The notes under the pieces: model-generated | Seen by the model: only the letters and a program-made list of their open reading frames with translations | What the model was told of the DNA's origin: nothing | Database searches by the model: none | Made by a program: the position numbers and the translations under genes | Assembly (NCBI GenBank): GCA_032207245.1 | Contig: CM063504.1 | Span: 82,901,344 to 82,965,343 of the forward strand | Direction: 5' to 3' | From: Pardosa pseudoannulata | Lineage: Eukaryota; Arthropoda; Arachnida; Araneae; Lycosidae | DNA: 64,000 bases | Part shown: in pieces, positions 35,996 to 48,302 of the stretch | Position numbering within the stretch: the first letter of the stretch is position 1 | How the letters are laid out: every line of letters begins with the position of its first letter

Positions 35996-36182
35996 CCAAA
36001 AGTGAAAAAAAAATATCTTAGAAATAATATAATACTAGTTCTTAAATAGCCACTGTTGAAAAAATAAATGTAAACATTGTTAAAATGATTTCTTCCCAAG
36101 GTTCCCCAAATTCCTGGTTTATTCCCCAAAATTCCCGGGTTTATTCCCACCTCTTCAAACTTCCGGGTTTTTTACATCTCTG
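35140..36182. mobile_element. Non-autonomous hAT element with perfect 8-bp duplication
   Basis: TCTATCAC at 35132-35139 and 36183-36190 flanks the element. The left end tagagttgtgag and the right end reversed (cagagatgtaaaa) pair as TIRs, each followed inward by aaaaaacccgg. The interior has no transposase but holds two (TA)n tracts. Frames at 35462-35689, 35908-36150 and 36085-36309 are repeat-derived. Confidence 0.85.
35556..35661. repeat. (CT)n(TA)n(TG)n compound microsatellite
   Basis: A ct run at 35536-35550 leads into more than 75 bases of TA and then about 12 TG dinucleotides. A shorter (TA)n occurs at 35962-35993. Confidence 0.93.
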
Positions 36183-36605
36183 TCTATCACGTAGTATATA
36201 TTTTTCAAATAATTCCTTCAACGCTAGTAGTGCAGAAGGAAATTTATTTTATTTATTTTTTGAGCAAAGGGAATCCAATATAGCAGATACAGACTCCTCT
36301 AGCAGTTAGCCCCACCACTAGTTAGGGCTTATAAACCCACATTACGCTTTTATACATAAATAAATCAAACAAAAGCTTTTCCCAACATTTTAAACAAATA
36401 CAATAAAATCTTTAACTTAATTCGAAATTATCGATCATTTTTTTTTAAAGAGGTGAAAAAATACCATCGGAAGAAAAAAGAAAGCTTACAATAATTAACT
36501 GCTTAAATCATAAAATAACTTAGAAAATCGATTAGGTACATGAGGCGTTGGATCAATAAATATTTCAAAATTATACTGAATGAAGACTGTCCTTTTGCAA
36601 TTTCT

Positions 36606-36790
36606 CAGTTTGGTTTTTAGTTTGGAGCACTACGGTCTACTTTTTTGCAACAGGAGGGATTATGAGACCAGGGCCTACTGCTTGAAACCCCTTCCCAACG
36701 ACTACGAACATCCAATGCCACAATGGGATTCGAACCCACGAACTCTTGTAGGTTCCGAAGATCAGTGTCCTAACTATTTGGCGATTCACT
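36606..36790 (-). mobile_element. tRNA-derived SINE, copy 8
   Basis: Tail at left (ttggtttttagtttggag), conserved body, reversed B box gattcgaaccc near 36727, and a diverged head ending near tatttggcgattc. The plus frame 36580-36870 is a SINE artefact. Confidence 0.8.
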
Positions 36791-37289
36791 CGAATAAAAC
36801 CAATGCGTTCAGCAAAATTGTCGTTTCATTCTTCGCTTCCTTAGCATATCCCATAGAATTGCCAAATTAATTTTTTATTTGGCAGGAATTTTTGTCGTGT
36901 CTTCTACAGTACCAAATATAGATGTAATAATGATGCTAACAATGAGAGAGCAGACGTGTATTGACTTAGGAATTAACTCAAGAATAAAAATAAACGTGCA
37001 ACATAATTATGCTGGATTTTTTTTTATTGTCTCAAAAGCGAATCAAAGAATTTCTATAACGTTCCCTACCACATGCCTCAATCGTATATGAAATATGGTA
37101 TCAATTGAAGCAGGTATGTAGATTTGTATAGGGGACAAACATTTCCTTGACACTCTCCAAAATCTGACAGGGGCAATAATTTTCAATACATTGCATATAA
37201 AAGACAGACATTAAAAATAAGTACAAGTACATACCTGTATCAGCCATGATAGTAAACACATGTAAATATTTAGAAAAAGAAAAATTTTA

Positions 37290-37600
37290 TTATATCGAAT
37301 CAAACACTGCAGGATCGAAATTTGTAAGAAGCTTTTCAATATTCTTGTATTTCTCTCGCACTATCTTTCTTACATTGAAACCATACTATTCGGCGCCTTT
37401 TTGATGCAAATTTTCTTGATCATGCATTGTCAGTTCGGCTCGCCTTTTATCTTTGCAGTAGTTACTTCTAATAATTTTGCACACACACTTTTGTTACTCG
37501 ACCGTTAAATAAAAGTTGATCTGAAGCCGAAATGGATACGTAGTATTTGTCCTTGTCAAAAAGATAAATGTGTCTGAAGACAAACATGGTTTGTCGGGTG
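37290..37600 (-). pseudogene. Unrecognised coding-like fragment
   Basis: The minus strand reads in one frame as HIYLFDKDKYYVSISASDQL and on to a stop near 37475. An overlapping frame continues as KDKRRAELTMHDQENLHQKG, and after an in-frame TAG as YGFNVRKIVREKYKNIEKLL to two stops at 37290. The composition is protein-like and unlike its surroundings. I do not recognise the family. It lies downstream of the THAP exon on the same strand, so it could be later exons of that gene with misread boundaries, or a dead transposon. Confidence 0.4.
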
Positions 37601-38210
37601 ACATATACTTTCCATTACTATTGCATGACTTAATAACTTATGGATCAAGGAACTGACGTCTATAGAGTTTTAGTGGACGATAGTTGGACTTGAATAGAGA
37701 AAGTGCATGTTTGTAAACAAATACGAGTGCTGACTACAACTCAACTTTTCGTTGACAAAACATTACTTGTTATCATTGTATCTTATGAGCTTCGATATGG
37801 ATCACGTATACAATAAAACTAAATTTTATTTAAGGGAAGGGGAAGGATACATCAGAAACTGTCCAAGTAACTCAAAATAGATTTTTTAGCACTTACAAAA
37901 TGATATAGTTTTTGAAAAAATTAAGCACTTTACACAGTACTATTAAGTATCATAATCAAAGTATAACTACTTTGATTATGTTAACAGGCGCAATAAACTA
38001 TTACATAAATAAGCATCTAATAAAAATGGGCAAAACCTGATCATTTTAAGGACAAAAAATAATTACATTTATAGGTACAGTACTTCTCACAAAAGCATAG
38101 AAAATACATTAGAAATAATAAAAAAAAACTTAGTAATAATAAAAAAAAATCTTAGAGCATAATAATTTTATATAATCTATTAAATTACAGTAAGGTTAAT
38201 GTTTTATTAC

Positions 38211-38385
38211 CATTCTGAAAATGTTTGACGCAAATTCTCGAAGAACTTGGAGTCCAGTCTTGCCTTTTCATAGCTTTTATCCAAAGCATTCGCAATGTAG
38301 AATCTTTTGGAAAGCAATAAAATTCAATATTTTCACATTTTTTGAAACGTTTAGTACAGTCATACGCACAACAGCTTGTTACCAT
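38211..38385 (-). CDS. THAP zinc-finger domain, first coding exon
   Basis: The frame opens MVTSCCAYDCTKRF and holds a near-complete THAP domain, a C2CH DNA-binding zinc finger. Cys5 and Cys10 form the first pair, Cys52 and His55 (ICVKHF) the second. Pro26 in YCFPKD, Trp35 in LWIKAM and the RQDWTP block sit at the conserved positions. THAP proteins act in transcription or derive from P-element-type transposases. I end the exon at G38211, where GTAATA is a plausible donor; without splicing the frame stops at 38185. The usual AVPTIF tail is absent and should be in a following exon. Whether this is a host factor or a domesticated or dead transposon is open. Confidence 0.75.
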
Positions 38386-38488
38386 TTTCAGAAAATTTAC
38401 AAAATTAAAACTTCAATAACAAGCAAAATCGGTAGGAAAATCAAATGTTTTGCCAACGAGAAAGTTGAGCTGCAATTTTTGCTGAACC

Positions 38489-38496
38489 TGACGTCA
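38489..38496. promoter_or_regulatory. CRE palindrome upstream of the THAP exon
   Basis: TGACGTCA, followed by CGCGC, lies 104 bases upstream of the THAP ATG (minus strand). The stretch 38400-38900 is locally rich in CpG. This is the arrangement of a CREB/ATF-responsive promoter, so I infer the transcription start of the THAP gene near here. Confidence 0.55.
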
Positions 38497-41313
38497 CGCG
38501 CACATTCTCTATAACAACAAAACACGGTTAACTGGAATAATTGGAAGTGCCAATTTCCTTTTTCACCCAATCGTTAAAATCAGTAGACCCAATGAAAACG
38601 TCGATATCAACGAAGGTACACTAGCCAATGAAGGAACCAATGTAGGCTATGTTCTACTCCCCCCCCTCTCTCAGTAGATGGGCTTTTGGAGGAATTCTAC
38701 TCCCCTTTTTTTTTTGCATACATGTTTTTTTAAGATTCAATGTATTTAGCTGCATTTTTTCTTGCTCTTTTCTTTGGAAAAACGTAGAACAATAATTACA
38801 AATAAATAAAAATTTAAAAGCCTAGTGTAAGTAGTTGTATACAAGCCTCGAATCGCGTCAAAGATGTGCGGAAAGAAACAAGCCAAATCGCAGATATTTG
38901 GTAGCGAAAATATGTATGATAAAGAACCCTTTCCTCTAAATTACTAGCAAAATCAATGCAAAAATTTTATATATTTTAATAACATTTCTCTCAGTATGTC
39001 CTACTGACCTATGTCTGACCACCTCCACCTCTCCCCTCCAAATAAAAAAATAAAGAGAATTTGGTAGATAAAATGTGTAGTTTGATCACTGTTTGCTCTG
39101 CTCCTTGCAATTAAAATTAAACAGATAATCAAGTGATCAAATAATAGGTATACAGTAGTAGACACTTTAAAACAATACTTTTTCTCTCAATACATCTATT
39201 TCTATGTTTCTATTGTATTAAGTTACTTATTATGATTTACTTACATGCTAAAAAGAATTATTAATGACTGTCATCTTTAGGTTTACCAACATTAGGAAAA
39301 TTAAATAATGGATGTGAGTTATAATAATAATGGAAATGAGTTAGTGAGTAATATAATTTACATAATGTGGAAAAGGTTATAAAATACAGGCAAATTTGGT
39401 ACAAAAACTGCTTCCTGTCAATGAAAGAAATCTTAAAAGGAAAAGAAATTTTAAAAATATTTGCATTGTATATGGATGTCTGGTTACTTTTTTCAGTTTG
39501 TTTAAAATGACATAGTCAATTAAACCTTTTTCCATACAGAGGACTGAAAAAAAAAAATAGACTGGGTAGGTGCAGAGTTTTATATATACATATGTACACA
39601 CACTTACATACACATACATACATTCACACACATACATACCTGTAAATGTTCATAATTCATAAGGCGTACAACTCTACTATGGACACAATAATTGTATTTG
39701 CCTTTTGCACTATAAAAATATATTTCATTGTAATTTCTCATTACCCAAAGTTAAACACATTAATTTATAACACTTTGTTGTTGAAAAATGCATGAATATC
39801 ATCCATTAGCTACAAGTATGTTAAGCAATAAGCAAAGAGGAAAATATTTTCTATGTATCTCCAGATTTCATACTCAGTTTTAGAGATGGGGAAAAAAAGA
39901 TTAAAGATTGAACAAAAAATATTTAATTTTAAGCTTCATAAAAATGGTGACATTTTTGTGAAACTTAACATTAAATATTTACCCTATAATTTAACTTTAT
40001 CCACAATAATTGTATTTATCCTCACACTATAAACTATTGAAATATGTTTCACCATGATTTCTCATTTATTGTAAGAGCATTATTCTAAAACCATCCATAT
40101 GATAATGAAATGCAATTCATGGTGCTAGGCATTAACTATATTTCAACATATGTCTGACAGATATGACCTTGATCTATATTTATTCAGATTTTATACTCAT
40201 TTTCAAAAATCAAAAGTTCTCAATGACATTAAGGTCTATGTTAAGATTGTATTTATTGGATTTTAAAATAAAATTTTATCCTAAATTTTAATTAGTAAAA
40301 TTCTAAATATCAGTTTAATAAATTGATAAAATTTATCAAATTAAAATATTTTTATTGATTAATCTGCTGTCTACTTTGCTTGCTACTGCTACTTACTTGA
40401 TGAATTGTAACAATAAGCAGCATTATAGCAACAGTTTAGATTCTTTTAGATAGATGATAGTAATTTCTCTTATCCAATGCAATAACTCTAAAAATTAATC
40501 ACATGCAAGAAAAAAAATACTATTTTCCAAAGCAAATTATTGGGAACTATACTACTTGTTACAAATGCCTAAGTTCATGTCAAATTAAAAAGAAAAAAAA
40601 AATTGGTAACTATAAACAAAATTCAATTAATTTAAAGATCATGCAATTATTTATACATCAATATATACATACATATACATGTATAAATTCAATATAACCA
40701 AAAGTCAAACTACATGTTGTACACTACCAATATTTCTAAATGTTAAAGTAAACTTACGTGACAAACTACATGCTGGAGTTCCAAGTTTTGAGGAGTCTTA
40801 ACCCCTGCATTTAGGGGATCATCAACAAATTGAAAAATAAAAGCTTTTGATCTCCCTGTATCATAAAAAGCTATAAATGATCTGTAAATTTAGTGCAACT
40901 GTTATTTGACTATTCACAATTTTTGCATGAAAATTTTAAAAAGTTAATATATTTAAAAAAATACGAACACCTTTAAAAATTCAACATTTTTTTATCACAA
41001 ATTGTTTGCATACATTACAAAATTTTACAGAAATCTCAGAAACTTTTTTAATGCAACAAGACAAGCATCACAGAGCAACTTAAAAATCTGATATAAGATA
41101 AAAAAGAAAATACTCTCTTTCTATGCAAGCATAAAACATACTATTTTTTTAAAATTTTATACTCAACATTATGTAACTTTAACAAGAAAATTACAAATGA
41201 TATTGGCAATAAAGCTGTCCTTCAGTTACTCTCTGTAAGTCGTTGAATAATAGCATTTTCCACAAAGTGTGGTTTATAAAATTTTGTATGTCTCTATTTT
41301 ATTCAATTCAATG

Positions 41314-41491
41314 GTTTGGTTTGGTTTGGAGCACTACGGTCTACTGTTTTGCACACTAGGGCAAATGAGACCGGGACCTACTGCTTAAAGCCGATTCCGA
41401 ACGGCTACGGACATCCATGCCTTAGTGGGATTCGAACCCACAAACTCCGGTACCGATGGACAGCGCCCTAACCAATCGGCCAGAGTTCGGC
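41314..41491 (-). mobile_element. tRNA-derived SINE, copy 9
   Basis: Intact tail, body and head (reversed B box gattcgaaccc, head end ccagagttcggc). attcaattcaatg flanks both ends. Its CpGs are largely preserved, so it is a recent arrival in a CpG-poor region. Confidence 0.9.
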
Positions 41492-44080
41492 ATTCAATTC
41501 AATGAAGAAATCTAATTTTATGCCAATGTCAAAATCTAGAGTGTGAAAAGGTTTTATACTAGGTTGAATTGATTTGTGTTGTTATAGACATACAAAACTT
41601 CTTGCCCTCCATCAAGCCAGTTTATAGTATGACAACATCAGATTTTTTTTTTCTTTTAATCTAAAATTATTAAAACTACCGAACATAATTTGATACCATT
41701 TAAAATGTGTTCGAGATAGTACATAGTTTTTTTTTTAAAACTAGATTTACATTAGTTATTTACTTCTGTCTACTCTTGTTTGGAACATTTCTTTACTTTT
41801 TTTTCCAATGTCGATGTGTATAACTGCTAAGAGAAGTAGTGTGATCATTTGCAAAACTAAAAAGTATTTAATATTCATGTCACATGCTTCATATTTTAAT
41901 GTTTTATGAGTACCCAGGTTCTTTTTAAAGAGTAATATTTTGTTGTTTTGTTAACCATATAAAAGGATAAATCACATATAGCACTTATTTTTTTAGCATA
42001 TATATTTCTAATGTTTATAAAGAAAATTAAACATAATTTTTTAATAAGTTTTTCTCAAAATTTTTTAAATTGCTGTGTTTGGTACATATCAACGTCCCCC
42101 CATCCCTTATGTGCAGTGCATCCCTTTTGTCTTTTTGTACTAGAATTGGGAATTGGAGTGAGCGTTTTTACCCCAGGCAGTCCCAACCATTGTTTGCATC
42201 TCCCATGAGAAGGCTTAATTAGAGCCCATTGCTCTTACATATTTGTTATATTTTTGACAATTAAAGCTCTTGTTAAGTTTTAAAATATAGTCCACTTAGT
42301 ATCACCCTTAACAGCTAGTATTTAATATAATCTAAAAAATAATTTAAGTTTTGATATAAATATATCCTTTAAGAATTTTAATTACTTAGACTAAATTTTT
42401 TGGTGAAGTGGCTAATTCTATACACAAAAAGTAAAGTGTACAAAATTCCTACAATACAACCTGAATGGTTTGATAAAAAATTTTTTTTTTTTTGAGGGGG
42501 GGGATTTTGTGAAAACCCTCGTATCTAGTTACTTTCAGATAGTAACTTAAATACAATTCCCCTTTTTTTAATTTCTTTTTTACAATAACACTTTGACTTT
42601 ATATAAGTGGTTGTATAATGAGAAACAAGTAAAACACAAGTAAATGAGAGTATTTCCACTAAATGTACTTATTTCAACATTGAATATTTTAAAAAATTCT
42701 AAATTAAACCAGGTCTATCTTAGAAATTGACAATAAAAATCATAGCACTGTAGCCATTTAAACATTATGCAAAAGTTAAAATTCCAGCAGTTTACAATTC
42801 AGGGTGATCAAAGCTTTGTTTCTTTTTCAATTTTTTGTCGCTAGATACATAAATTGGAAAATGTGAGATTTAATATGTTCTTTGCATAGTTACAGAATAA
42901 TTATCCTTTTTAATTGAAAAATTTGTAAAAAACCCAAAGTGACCTATGACTTTTTAATATATACTATGTGTATATGCATATGCTCATTATTAACTAATTC
43001 TGTGCACTACAAAAAAGCAATAAATCAAACAAAAAAAGTACATCATGAAGTCCTTTATTTTTAAAAACTACCAATATGGCAAGTAGCTTATTTTAATAAA
43101 TATAATCACAGCTTAAAAGATTTTACACATCTATACAAGACAAAATAAAACAATAAAAACATCAACTTTAACAAAAGCAATAACAAAGGAAAAGTTTATA
43201 ATGAAGTAGCTAACATGTCACAGCAATCACTGGAAAGTTATTTAATAAGTTATTGTGAATATAAAACACTTTAAAGAACAGTGTTTGTAATTTACAAAAA
43301 CAAGAGGGAAAAAGACAGGATTGAAGTGTTTCCCAATTTTAAATGAAGCAAGTTTTTTTTTTTTTTTTTTAAATAATAAATTTCTGAAAAAGTAAATGCA
43401 CTGAAATAGAATAGATTATTTCCTCTTTAAAAAGTTATGGTTAGATTATTTTTTCTATCTTGCAAGATAAGAATGAAATTATATATTATGCCCTTAATGC
43501 TTGAAAGATTCTGTTACAGAGATATGTATTAATGCTTTTCATTAGGCCTGCAAGATTCATGCTCCTCTCATTAAGTTCACTGTCATAAGCACAGAGTCTG
43601 GACAAGCATAAAGTTTAATCTCACGCAGGACAATATACTCTTGTCACTATTAACACAATATTCTACACTGTGCAGACATGCCAACATTCAGGCTCCTCTG
43701 TCAGGAACAACATTATTTTTGGATTTAAAATTTAACATACTATCCAAGAAATACACAAGTAAACAATTTACATATTAATAAAAAACAAAATAACCCAAAC
43801 AAATTAGATATGCATATATTATTGGTTATTAAATAAAATCAAGCAAATTAAATTAACACACAGTAGTAAAGTATAAAGAGTAAATGGAAGTCATGCATTT
43901 AATAATGTAAAGTAACTTTTTTATCTTTAACAAATTTGTACTTTTTCTTGTGGCACATTGACCCTAATTAAAATATTTACATTTTTCTATCTTCAGATCT
44001 ACTGAAATTTGAACTAAATTAAGCTTGGTTTTTTAGCATAGTACTGAAAACTCCTTCATATGCAGCATTATTACGTGGGG

Positions 44081-44258
44081 TTTGGTTTGGTTTGGAGAGC
44101 TACAGTCTACTGTTTTGCACACAATGACTAATGAGACCGGGACCTACTGCTTAAAGCCGATCCTGAATGGCTACGAACATCCATGCCATAGCTGGATTCG
44201 AACTCATGAACTCTGGTACCGATGTTCAGTGCCATAACCAATCGGCCATCGTTCGGCT
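44081..44258 (-). mobile_element. tRNA-derived SINE, copy 10
   Basis: Tail tttggtttggtttggag at left, head end atcgttcggct at right, reversed B box gattcgaact. cattatt..gtgtgggg type duplication with two mismatches flanks both ends. Confidence 0.9.
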
Positions 44259-45564
44259 CATTATTGTGTGGGGAAAGCATAATATATTCAGCAATATTTT
44301 TTGCAAGTATTTGATTGCTGAATTATGAGGTATTTTAGCTGTCAAAAATTTGTTATTTTTCGGAGCAATCTGAGGGGTTTCCAGAGTCATCAAATTTATC
44401 CGGAGCAACTCCTGAGAATCCGGAGTAGTTGGCATGTCTGACTGTGGAGCACTCTAGTACTTGCAATCTACCCCTTACTACTGAAAATTAATGTTAGCAG
44501 CCATGTAGGGTACCATATTGGTGCATTAAGTTTTAACACAAAATAAACAGGACGCTTATTTTGTTTTATTAAGTTTCACAATCATACAATTAATACACGT
44601 CTCTACAGCCAAGATTTTAAGCATTAAATGTTAACTTAAGATCTTAAATTTGGACATCTAAGCTTTCTAATGAAAAGGTGGATTGATCTTAAGCCTATTT
44701 ACGTAAACAAAAATTAACTATTATTAGAACTACCTTATGGTAACTGTTTCTAGAATGATATTGTTTATTATAAAATATATAAAATTTGTAATTATTTGTT
44801 CACCTGAAAATATTTATTTTCATCCCAGTATATTCTTAAAGCAAATTTCTATACCAATTAAGCCTACTTTAACATATATTACTTGCTTTTTAATCAAAAT
44901 TTGTCTTAAACTATACTTGAGTTACTATAAAAATAGAACAGTTACTATCTCGTACCAAGACCTATTACACAAACTATTGGGGAAACAAACTTTTCTTTTT
45001 TTTTGTTCATTTATCTTTTTTAGAGCAAATTTTTAAAATGTTTTATATTATTAGATACAAATATTTGTAATTTAAAAAAATACTTTAAAAGAAAATTAGG
45101 ATACAAGTTTATGAATATGATGGATTTGGAGAGTGAACAATTAAGATCATAAGCACTAGTTGGGAGAAACTTGAAAACAAAAGTAATTATTTTGTCTTAA
45201 AATGTAAAGAAAATTTTAAATAATCTTTACAATTTAAATTTTTGTCGATAATGTGCACTGCTTTATATTGATCATGATATTACATACAAAATTTTTATCT
45301 TCAGTATTAAAAAAATTATCTTCACAGATACTTTAAAAGTATTAACCTATTAATATGTGCGTAAGGGCATCGTAAAGTTTTAATTATTACTAAAAAGTAA
45401 TATAGATATCTGCAAACTAATTGATCCTTAAGTACACATTGTTGATTTAATTTCAGAAAGTCAAACTTTGAAATCAGAAAGTAGTTTGCAGTATGAAGAG
45501 CATAAAAGTTCAGAGCATGGCTGTAATACTAGACTCGAGACTCAAATTGGTGTTACATGGACAA

Positions 45565-45800
45565 ATGCATTTTTTTTTTTACGGCACTAAGCAGTGAAGA
45601 CACCGAGAGAGGGTAGACAAGCCTTGTTCCAGCAAGGTGAAAGTTCACCAGAAGGGGGAAGGATGCCACCCCCACCCATACCAGCTGCGGAGGAGAAGGA
45701 CATTTTACTCATGGAAGCAAAAGTCTGACCAAGAGGGGGGGGGATTCCACCCTGGCTCTTGCAAATAGCAGTAGTGATGCCCACTTTGAACAAGAGATCT
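45565..45800. repeat. GC-rich segment behind a poly-T, possible retroelement
   Basis: A T-run is followed by unusually GC-rich sequence containing two similar blocks (aagggggaaggatgccaccc and agagggggggggattccacc). A poly-T start on the plus strand would be a poly-A tail on the minus strand. The 68-codon minus frame 45587-45793 has no domain I know. Confidence 0.4.
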
Positions 45801-45808
45801 TTAGGGCT

Positions 45809-45872
45809 TTGGTTTGGAGTACTACAGTCTGCTATTTTGCTCCCAAGGGCTAAAGAGACTGGGGCTTATTGC
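45809..45872 (-). mobile_element. tRNA-derived SINE, copy 11 (tail fragment)
   Basis: Only the tail-proximal part is present: ggtttggagtactacagtct through gagactggggcttattgcc. The tRNA head is missing. Confidence 0.7.
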
Positions 45873-46364
45873 CTTGCCTTTAGCGCAGCTCTTGAGTGGG
45901 GGTTCCCCAAGAGCAGGGCACTATGACCAGGTTTATTGTACCCCAAACAAGAAACACAACCTCAACAGCACCTAAAAAAAAGGAGGGAGGGAGGGAGAGA
46001 GAGAGAGAGCTTGGGGCTGAAACAGACCAGAGTTTACAAGAATATCTTGCAGTTATCAAGGCTCAATAAGATGGTACCAATGAGTTGAAACTTCTGACCT
46101 AAGAAAACTCACATCACACAAGACACAGCCAGCTATTTTGTTTTAGAATGGCAACTATGATGAAAGGGCTCAAGAACAATCCATCTTGTCATGACTGTCT
46201 CGCCAATTTGGTTTGAGACAAATCAAGATTCTGATCACTAGTGCTGAAAGCACTGATACATGTATAACATGGCAATGCACAGCACTGGATAATTAAAATG
46301 CTTAGCTCTGGATGGTAATAATGAACCAAAATATTGAATAACAAATAAAAATTAAATTTTCATC

Positions 46365-46370
46365 TTTATT
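46365..46370 (-). terminator. Candidate poly(A) signal for ST7
   Basis: AATAAA on the minus strand, about 390 bases after the ST7 stop codon. AATAAA words are frequent in such AT-rich DNA, so use of this one is unproven. Confidence 0.3.
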
Positions 46371-46759
46371 ATTTTATAGTAATAATTAAAACTTTATGAT
46401 ACTTGCAATATCATCTTGCACACCTTTGAGGGTTCATAATTAGTCAATGGCAACTTTTTCTTCATTAGTTTATAATACTATATATATACATATATAAATA
46501 ACACAAATATATAACTTTTTAGGGAGATATTTTTCTATCTAGAATAAACAAATATATAACTTTTAGGGAGATAATTTTTTGTCTAGAATTAATAAAGAAA
46601 ATCCATCTTCTATCAATGTGTTGTAAATCAACACTTGTTTACAAATTAGAAAAATGAAAGTCAATAAGTGAATTTTCCATGTTTTAATATTACACATGAT
46701 CACAACATACTCTCCAGACAAACAATGAACAATGAGATTGACCTGTAAGATAAAATGAT

Positions 46760-46855
46760 TTAAATGCGAGACAGCTGGTGTAAAAGACTTGATGGTAACA
46801 TAGCTTCCACTTTTTCCAACAAATAACCTAACGGCAAGGATAACCAACTAATAGC
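46760..46855 (-). CDS. ST7: ST7 terminal coding exon
   Basis: After a CTGCAG acceptor with a good pyrimidine tract, the exon reads AISWLSLPLGYLLEKVEAML, then PSSLLHQLSRI and a TAA stop. This is the expected ST7 C-terminus (a hydrophobic segment, then EKVE..LPSSL.HQL.RI). Phase 0 joins it to FAKN of the previous exon. A longer minus frame across the exon (46563-46847) is out of phase and not real. Confidence 0.93.
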   Translation of the reverse strand, partial: AISWLSLPLGYLLEKVEAMLPSSLLHQLSRI

Positions 46856-47347
46856 CTGCAGAGGAGAGAAAAGAAAACAAAAGTATAGTATATTAGATCA
46901 GAAATCAAGCATTTATAATGAATTATAAGTAGGAAATCTTTTATATGCTATACTTTTAAAATTATTCAAAACAATACACTTAAAGCCAATATATTAACTG
47001 TTTGCATGTTGAAATATGAATAGGTAATAGTAATTATTTAATTTTTAAAATTATTAAATGCTTTACAACTTCTAGCTCTAAAGATATTAATTTTTTGTCT
47101 ATGTTTTTTGGTATGTTCTACTTTGTATGGTGTTTTGAGGGAGGCTTTACCAAATAAAAGTTATTTCTTTTAAAAATAAAAAATTAAATGATTTTATCAT
47201 GGAATTTATCAATAACTTTTTTACTGGAATTTTGCTATGATGAATATTGCCGCATTTTCTGAAATTTTCTTTCTTTAACTAAACTATAAAAAGAGCTAAA
47301 AATCTATATAATCAGTAACATACATGAGCAAAAACATGCTCATAACT

Positions 47348-47517
47348 GGTTTGGATTGGAGCGCTATGGTCTACCTTTTTGCAACACAAGGGCTAATGAT
47401 GATGGGATCTACTGCTTAAAGCCAATTCCAATACCTACACACCATGCCACAGTCAGATTTGATCCCACAAACTCCTGTGCTAAAGATCTGTGACCTAATC
47501 ACTAAGACATCATTCGG
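47348..47517 (-). mobile_element. tRNA-derived SINE, copy 12 (ST7 last intron)
   Basis: catgctcataact flanks both ends as a 13-base duplication. Nearly all CpGs of the consensus have become TG or CA (for example gatttgatccc at the B box), so it is older or heavily methylated. Confidence 0.88.
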
Positions 47518-47945
47518 CATGCTCATAACTAGAAACCACCAACAAAGTCTAAACACATCTTAAATGATAGCTATGTTTTTAAAAATTACCTTAAACACAT
47601 GAGGAGATTGAAGGTATATTAAGGGAATTTGTAGAATAATTTGATTACATAATCTAACAGTGATGAAAATGAACATAAATTAAACTTAAAAATCAAATTT
47701 ATCCAATAATTTATCTCATTAATATAACTTTATTAAGTAAATTTTAAAGAGTGATAGTAGAAGTTGATATTGAGAAATGAAAACAAAGCAAATCGTAGAA
47801 GTAAACAACTAAGGTTTAATGACGTTCTGGCTCATCAATAGTGTGCCCACAAACAACATTAAATAAAAGGATTGTTCCTGAAACACATGATCTATACAGT
47901 TAAACATATCTTGGTACTGTAAATCCTTATATAAAAAATAGCAAC

Positions 47946-47950
<5 letters not shown>

Positions 47951-47976
<26 letters not shown>

Positions 47977-47977
47977 C
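47951..47977. repeat. (TA)n microsatellite
   Basis: Short TA tract in the last ST7 intron. Similar short tracts are at 53401-53433 and 60089-60103. Confidence 0.9.
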
Positions 47978-48302
47978 GTGTCCCAGTGTTAAGGCGAATG
48001 GAAAACAATCTTTCTTGATAATAATAAGTTTATTAAATCATTGTTTCTTTTAAAAGCAAAACTTGTGCCATTTTCATTGTTTGTGGCAGAGATAAGCGTG
48101 GAAAAGGTGTTGACAGCTCCACGCGCTGACTCTTATCTGTTTGCAAACTCATAAATTCTTCCAAAATGATTCTTCCTGACCGGATTATCCTAAAAGCTTA
48201 CGTGAGTGTGGGTCTTTTTCATTTATTTTATTATTATAAAAAAGTTCCCTTTTTTAAAATCGCTTGTAACTCACGTAATTTCCAACTACCCCTATATATA
48301 TA

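Larger units (their letters stand above)
38941..46759. other. CpG-depleted sequence without recognised exons
   Basis: I find no conserved exon on either strand apart from SINE inserts. CpG is nearly absent: by eye, one CpG between 38941 and 40756. The region is contiguous with the ST7 terminal exon and has the same CpG depletion, so it may be a long ST7 3' UTR or read-through zone. Predicted frames here (39377-39637, 40503-40697, 42011-42208, 44226-44435, 44737-45036) show no domains. Confidence 0.5.

Noticed and set aside
46563..46847. 94-codon minus frame at the ST7 3' end
   Set aside because: It overlaps the true ST7 terminal exon in a different frame. The phase-consistent exon reads EKVE..LPSSLLHQLSRI with a stop at 46760.
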